64,000 bases of DNA. Origin: Myrica gale. Its lineage: Eukaryota; Streptophyta; Magnoliopsida; Fagales; Myricaceae. The position numbers and the translations under genes are program-made. The stretch is taken from assembly GCA_963930655.1 (NCBI GenBank), contig OZ005617.1, positions 16,024,068 to 16,088,067 on the forward strand, read 5' to 3'. The notes under the pieces are model-generated. The model was not told where the DNA came from, did not search any database, and saw nothing but the letters and a program-made list of their open reading frames with translations. Positions within the stretch are counted from its first letter, which is position 1. Each line of letters opens with the position of its first letter. This document shows positions 59,311 through 64,000 of this stretch, in pieces.

Positions 59311-59883
59311 TAGTTTATATAAGAAATTTGTTACTTTTTAGATTACTTGTAGAGATTCTTGTATTTGTTGTAAAATGTTATTAATCAATAATAAATTATA
59401 TTTTGTTTTATTATCTTTGGTCTTTAAATTTTTACATCTAATTAATTATGATTATTAAAATAAATTTTTATTGCCGATTAAAAAAACATGTATAGAAAAT
59501 ATAGGAAAAATTTAGTGGTGATTTGGAAATGCTGGCAAAAAAAAAGCTGCAAACCTAGAGTGGCGGTCACCAACCGCCGCTATAGGTGGCAACTGACCGC
59601 CGCTATAGACATATAGCGGCGGTCATATTAGGTATTAGCGGCGGTCTACAGACCTTTAAGTGCCAAAAATTGCAATTGCGCTCAAGCCTATAGCGGCGGT
59701 CTTGACTGCCGCTAACCGACCGCCGCTATAGACCGAGGTCTTCTCCAGCGGTCACCCAAACCGCCGTTATAGACCTATGCCGACGAAGATATAGCAGCGG
59801 TCTCGCTGCTATAGGTTATAGCAGCGGTTTTTGACCTATAGCAGCGGTTTCCGACCGCTGCTATAGGTCGTTTTTTTGTAGTG

Positions 59884-60490
59884 GGTACATAATTGGTAAT
59901 TAACTTGCTCGAGCTATGACATTAAATGCGTACTTCTTTTTTATACTATTCCGAAACCCCTTAGATTAATGGTTGTGCCAGAAAAGGGCCATGGGTATCA
60001 CGTGGTACGCAATCATCTGTTCATTTACGATAGTTGCCAATAGAGTATCACATTGCCCTAATTTGCATGAGCCATATTAATTGAGGAGACCGGATATACC
60101 AAAATTGCCAATAATATTCCCAATTGGCCAGGACTACTTTTTGCATACGCTCATCATGAATTGATGGAAGAGTACCGCATTGAAACAGCAATGTAATTTG
60201 CATTATTGCAGGCAAAGTTAATTTCAAAGGATCCGCAAAAAGTATGCAGTAAGCTGGCTTTTAGACAAGGAAATAAACACAACACTTGACAATATATGAT
60301 CTAAACTTACGTACGGATAACATCTAGACTAATAGCTATAGCTAATTCGCCACCATACCTTACCTGGCATCATATATATAAACTATCAAGCCTCTAATTA
60401 GACCAACGTGCACTCAATTCTTTTCCAACTGATTCAAGTTTTTATATAGTACCCTCGAAACTCCTTCATGAAGAATAGCTTTGATGAAAT
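59884..60490. other. Intergenic, 3' side of the STIG1 pseudogene
   Basis: No gene is visible. TATATATAAAC near 60,372 could be a chance TATA. Nothing else is recognised. Confidence 0.45.
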
Positions 60491-61050
60491 TCAAGCATAC
60501 CCACAAAAGTCGTGCATACACTCTTAACACCCTTCGCGCACTTCATATTACACACCTGCCCCAGTGATTAGCATTGTTAGCGTTGTTGACACAGGTTCCA
60601 TTGCAACAACGCTCTCCTATCGTCTGCACTTCTTCCCACATCCGTTGCAGTTGTTCTCATCCGCAAGAACGTTTTGGCAACGGATGTTGCAGGCTTGCAG
60701 TAATAGAGAAGGCTCGGGGAACGGATTGCCTTCGGAGGCAATCCGTTCCGGATGTCCGGATGGACGGCATCCGGACATCCCACGGTAGGGAGCCCGAGAG
60801 CAGGGTGGGTCCCGCCCGGGACCCACACCTGCCCGGGCTCCCAGCCATTGAGTGGCCGGATGGACAGCATCCAGCCGTCCATCCGGCCATCCGGAGCGGA
60901 TTGCCTTCGGCCGCTCCCGAAGGCTCGTCCCCTTCTTTGTTGATATGCCAGTACGTACGTTTTTGGTTGCGCGATTACATTTTGCACCAGTTTCCTTTAT
61001 TACATTGGCCAAGAACCATGCTTCTTGATCTGAGAATGGGCAATATTTTG
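60491..61050 (-). pseudogene. STIG1-like pseudogene
   Basis: This region aligns with the intact STIG1-like gene from its stop codon (TCAAGCATACCCAC) back to the LRSRSRFLV region (GAACCATGCTTCTTGATCTGAG). Conserved stretches include GTTGACACAGGTTCCATTGC and GCAGTTGTTCTCATCCGCAAG. The coding frame is shifted in the cysteine domain and is interrupted by a 202-bp MITE. The signal-peptide part is absent. It has the same orientation as the gene at 43.0 kb. Confidence 0.88.
60717..60918. mobile_element. GC-rich hairpin-array MITE (202 bp) in the STIG1 pseudogene
   Basis: It is flanked by the exact 9-bp repeat GAAGGCTCG (60,708-60,716 and 60,919-60,927), and the ends GGGAACGG and CCGCTCCC are inverted. 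Five consecutive hairpins fill the element: 60,718-60,749 (13-bp stem), 60,750-60,780 (13-bp stem), 60,788-60,842 (long stem with a small bulge), 60,854-60,888 and 60,893-60,917. It is far richer in G+C than its surroundings. The 9-bp duplication points to Mutator-type mobilisation. Confidence 0.88.
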
Positions 61051-61296
61051 GGGTCCACAATAACATCAAAAACCAACCAAAAGTCTCAATAATTGCATCA
61101 CCAACCCAGTCACATTGCAATTACAAGAAAAAAATGATTATTCACAAACAAGCATGAGTCCCAGCATTATTTGCTCTTGCTATTTCTTCTTTTCTCTCTA
61201 ATATCTCCCGACTTCTCCCTCTCTATGTTTATACATATTCATGCCATGGCATATCCTGGGCAAGAAAGCTTTCCGCCCAAAAAACCATACTGCTGT

Positions 61297-62513
61297 TGTA
61301 ATACCCCATCCCGAAAAAGGTGTAAGTGATTAATTTAAATTTTAAATGAAAAGATAGTGTTTAATCTTGTATTTGATTTTTGGATAGAGGTTGAATTGTA
61401 TTTTTGAATTTAAAGGTGCTGATATGAAGATGTGATCTATATTTGAATTTAAAGATTTGAATAAAGATTTGATCTTGAGTTTAAATTTAAAGGTTTGAAT
61501 AAAGATTTGATCTTGAGTTTGAATTTAAAGGTTAAAATATGGATAAAGATTATTCTTATATTTGAATTTGAAATATATGGATAAAGATCTTATGTTTGAA
61601 TTTAAAAGTGTTGGATAGAGGTATGTTTGAATTTTAAAGTTATAGAGATTGAGCTTAATAAATAGTTGCAGAGATCAAGATTAATAAATAGTTGCAGAGA
61701 ATGTATATTGGAGACCAAAATTGGGATTGAGGTTGTGCTATTAGTTTCTGAGAGACTGTTCGGCAATTATTGGAGAAGTTTTAAGGATTGATTAAGTGTT
61801 CGAGGTAAGTGGTTCTTCAATGAGATTTTGAACTTGCACCGTATTTTATATGGTTTTGATGTATTATTTGGGGAACTGAACAAATTTTGGGTAAAAAGAG
61901 ATTGTCGAGATTTTCGTGAAAGTCAATTGAAATATTTATAACTTGAGCATACTGTGAAAATTGTCCTTGCGCTGGTGATATATCTTTGTGGTCTGTGTGG
62001 CCAATTTGATACCCCTCGTGGTATTTTGAGGTCTTTGTGGCCTGGAGGTCTGTGTGACCATTGGGGTCTGTGTGACCATTGGTGATTTCCCTATATTGTG
62101 TGGCCTTGGATATTTTTGTTACAAACTTGTATTTTGGATTCGGTATAGCTCACAATGTTTTTATTTTGGATTTCGGTTATTGTGATAAAATTGTCTTTTC
62201 CCCAACTCCTATTGACTTACTACTTACTGAGCTAGTCGTAGCTCACCCCTTACTCTAATATTTTTTTCAGAGTTGGCAGAATTAGAGAAGTTCGAGGAGC
62301 TTTAGATAGATTCGTTGTTCGGATATGCTAATGTAAATTTTAGTGCTCGGATTGATATTTTTGGGTTTTTTTTTACGGTTTATGAATATTTTGCTGAGGT
62401 TGTACAAAATTAGTTTTGAAATATTGGGGCCTAGATAAATGATTATTCATGGTGAAAAAGCTTTATTTTATACGGAAATCTATTTTTATGGAGTTTGGGC
62501 ATGGGGCATTAAA
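61297..62513. mobile_element. Solo LTR of an LTR retrotransposon
   Basis: It begins TGTAATACCCC and ends in the approximate inverse, and is flanked by the 5-bp repeat GCTGT (61,292-61,296 and 62,514-62,518). The 1.2 kb has no coding part. The GTCGTAGCTCACCCCTTAC phrase near 62,240 resembles LTRs of plant Ty3/gypsy-type elements, but the family is not proved without internal domains. It is a fossil, probably left by recombination between two LTRs. Confidence 0.75.
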
Positions 62514-62639
62514 GCTGTCATGTAGGTTAGCCAAGGAACTCTTACATACAGCTCACCCAAACTTCCATAGCTATTTTGATTTTTCGTCTACTACTTGAAG
62601 TAACAGAAAAATGATCTACTGAACAATAGAAACACTTAC

Positions 62640-62754
62640 AGCTGCTGTGCATGCAACATATCCTGGTTTTTCTCTGCGATCCACTTGGACACAAAGCAGA
62701 ATGAAGGCTATAATATACCAGGGAATGCCACAAAGAAAGAAACCAGTTATAAAC
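62640..62754 (-). pseudogene. Exon fragment of a 60S ribosomal protein L18a-like gene
   Basis: Read on the minus strand between an acceptor (TTTTTTGCTAG) and a donor (GTAAGTGT), the frame encodes FITGFFLCGIPWYIIAFILL and CVQVDRREKPGYVACTAA. This closely follows the membrane segment and REKPGY motif of plant 'L18a-like' membrane proteins (which are not ribosomal in function). I found neither the preceding cysteine-rich exon upstream nor the last exon before the solo LTR. The fragment is probably a gene relic, though a gene with a distant 5' part outside the window is possible. Confidence 0.6.
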
Positions 62755-63860
62755 CTAGCAAAAAAGACAAGAAAGTGAAGCAGTAATCATCTATTAAAAC
62801 CAGCCAAAGAAATGCTTATCCAGTTCTGCTACAAGGTCACATGCTCACAATTAGGACAACGTTCAAGAATGGTGACAGATGGCGAAATTCTCCCAACTTA
62901 GCCATAGTTTCTCCAGGTGAAATAGATATTCTAGCTAAGTGTTTTTATTTACTTTTTACTGGGCAACGAAATACGTTCGATTAATATGTTATTCTAGCAT
63001 GACTTAATGATCTTTAGAGTTTAGCAATTTGTTGTAGCAAACAATCATTCTATTACCAAAATGCTTCACTTATGCAACTTCTGCCTCATGTCAGGGGATA
63101 TAATTCGAAGCTAAGACAATTATATGCGCAGGCTAAAGACATGCAGCTTTGAGGTGACACACAACTGGGTGTGGTAGAGCCATTGACTCAGAGACAGAAA
63201 ACACTTGCAACTTGAAAGATATCCAAGAACCACAACCCATTAATTTAATGGAAAGACAATATTGCTTGTATAAGAAAGCTCTAAAGGCAATCAAACGTGT
63301 GGTAGACATGTGAGGGACAAGAAAATCGAAGATCTCCCAAAGTGACCCAATAGTCATTGATCCTCCTATGATTTTATCAAATCTATATGGAGTATATATA
63401 CTGAGAAGAAAATACACATCTCTAAATCTTCTTCTAGCAACCATTCAAATCTTTAACTCATAGTAGCCGCTAGCTGGAAACTGCAAGAACTGGTTTTTCC
63501 TTCTCTTTGAATCTGCAACTCATGTTGTTGCATCTAAGACACCTAAGTTGATTGATCGTCATACAAATTAGGGTAGGATGATTTACTTATTGAATATTGT
63601 TTGTTTAAATATTTGCACACACAAAATACATATAAACAAAGTATGAAGTATACATCATTAATCTTTAGAAAAGCATGTTTAAGTTATACACGTTGCATCA
63701 TAGAAACATATTGTAAGAGTTAGTATGTGGAATGTCTTAAGATAGGGTAAAGTAGTGATATAATCTTTATTTAGCATATGATTCTAAGTTATTAGTACGA
63801 GGCATGTATTAAGATGACATCATAAATAAATAAAAAATTCAATATTAAGTCATTTTTTGG
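62755..63860. other. Intergenic; no gene recognised
   Basis: A 103-codon minus-strand frame (63,133-63,444) has no family resemblance that I can see and no splice context I trust. Otherwise AT-rich. Confidence 0.4.
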
Positions 63861-63879
63861 TTAAAATGTATTTTTTAAT

Positions 63880-64000
63880 AATTAGGATCACGGATCGATC
63901 GTTGAATCTCCGATTGATCGGTACAACACAATGTCGTTTAGATCTATCCAACTGATTGATCGGCTATAACTGTCGATCGATGGCTTGCATCCGTCATCGT
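63880..64000. repeat. GATCGAT-rich subterminal-type repeat, cut by the window end
   Basis: Motifs GATCGATCG, GATTGATCGG and GTCGATCGATGG recur within about 110 bp, as in a DNA transposon end. The element continues beyond the window. Confidence 0.4.

Larger units (their letters stand above)
56478..59883 (+). mobile_element. Pack-CACTA transposon carrying two host gene fragments
   Basis: The element begins CACTACAAAAAAAAATTC and ends TTTTTTTGTAGTG, perfect CACTA termini. It is flanked on both sides by GGT (56,475-56,477 and 59,884-59,886), the 3-bp duplication expected of CACTA. Subterminal zones (56,500-56,730 and 59,555-59,870) carry TAGCGGCGGTC/GACCGCCGCTA in both orientations. Inside, where a transposase would be, lie exon and intron pieces of EMC8/9 and of beta'-COP (COPB2), both on the plus strand. 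It is 3,406 bp and encodes no transposase. The nearest likely helper relative is the element at 43.9-49.6 kb, which has TnpA only. Confidence 0.9.

Noticed and set aside
60574-61120. Overlapping 130-170 codon frames in the STIG1 pseudogene
   Set aside because: They are open only because the GC-rich hairpin insert lacks stops. They follow no protein family.

Overview
The window is nuclear DNA of a flowering plant, most likely a eudicot and possibly a woody one. It is AT-rich. The genes have short exons, GT-AG introns and long introns, and they belong to land-plant families (proton pump interactor, plastid S4-domain protein, STIG1). Most of the rest is plant transposon sequence. I cannot name the species.

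Layout. 1-215 is a near-identical copy of the region upstream of the STIG1 gene near 43.5 kb, so another STIG1 copy probably lies just left of the window. 0.8-8.4 kb holds two diverged CACTA-type elements carrying TnpA-like and 'putative plant transposon protein' genes, followed by a 24-bp minisatellite, a palindromic MITE, a LINE tail and a SINE. 10.2-22.6 kb is a tandemly duplicated block built around a small secreted cysteine-peptide gene: one intact copy (10,859-11,760) and three decayed copies, with many MITEs and two CACTA ends. 24-36.2 kb is the gene-rich core: PPI1-like (24.1-30.5 kb, +) and a chloroplast-type S4 RNA-binding gene (31.3-36.1 kb, +). 37.1-41.0 kb is a decayed hAT transposon, followed by a SINE. 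A STIG1-like gene lies at 43.0-43.5 kb (-).

43.9-49.6 kb is a CACTA element with a TnpA-like gene. It is followed by a decayed copy of the S4 gene (49.6-50.0 kb) and a degenerate transposon region (50.7-56.3 kb). A Pack-CACTA at 56,478-59,883 has clean termini and a 3-bp target-site duplication, and it carries fragments of EMC8/9 and of beta'-COP (COPB2). At 60.5-61.05 kb is a STIG1 pseudogene split by a GC-rich 202-bp hairpin-array MITE. Beyond it are a solo LTR (61.3-62.5 kb) and a fragment of a 60S ribosomal protein L18a-like gene.

How it fits together. The functional host genes appear to be PPI1, the S4 gene, STIG1 and the secreted peptide gene. They are unrelated in pathway. The arrangement S4(+)...STIG1(-) is repeated as S4 pseudogene(+)...STIG1 pseudogene(-), so an ancestral two-gene block was duplicated in tandem and then filled with transposons. 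All calls come from reading the sequence by eye. No database search was run.
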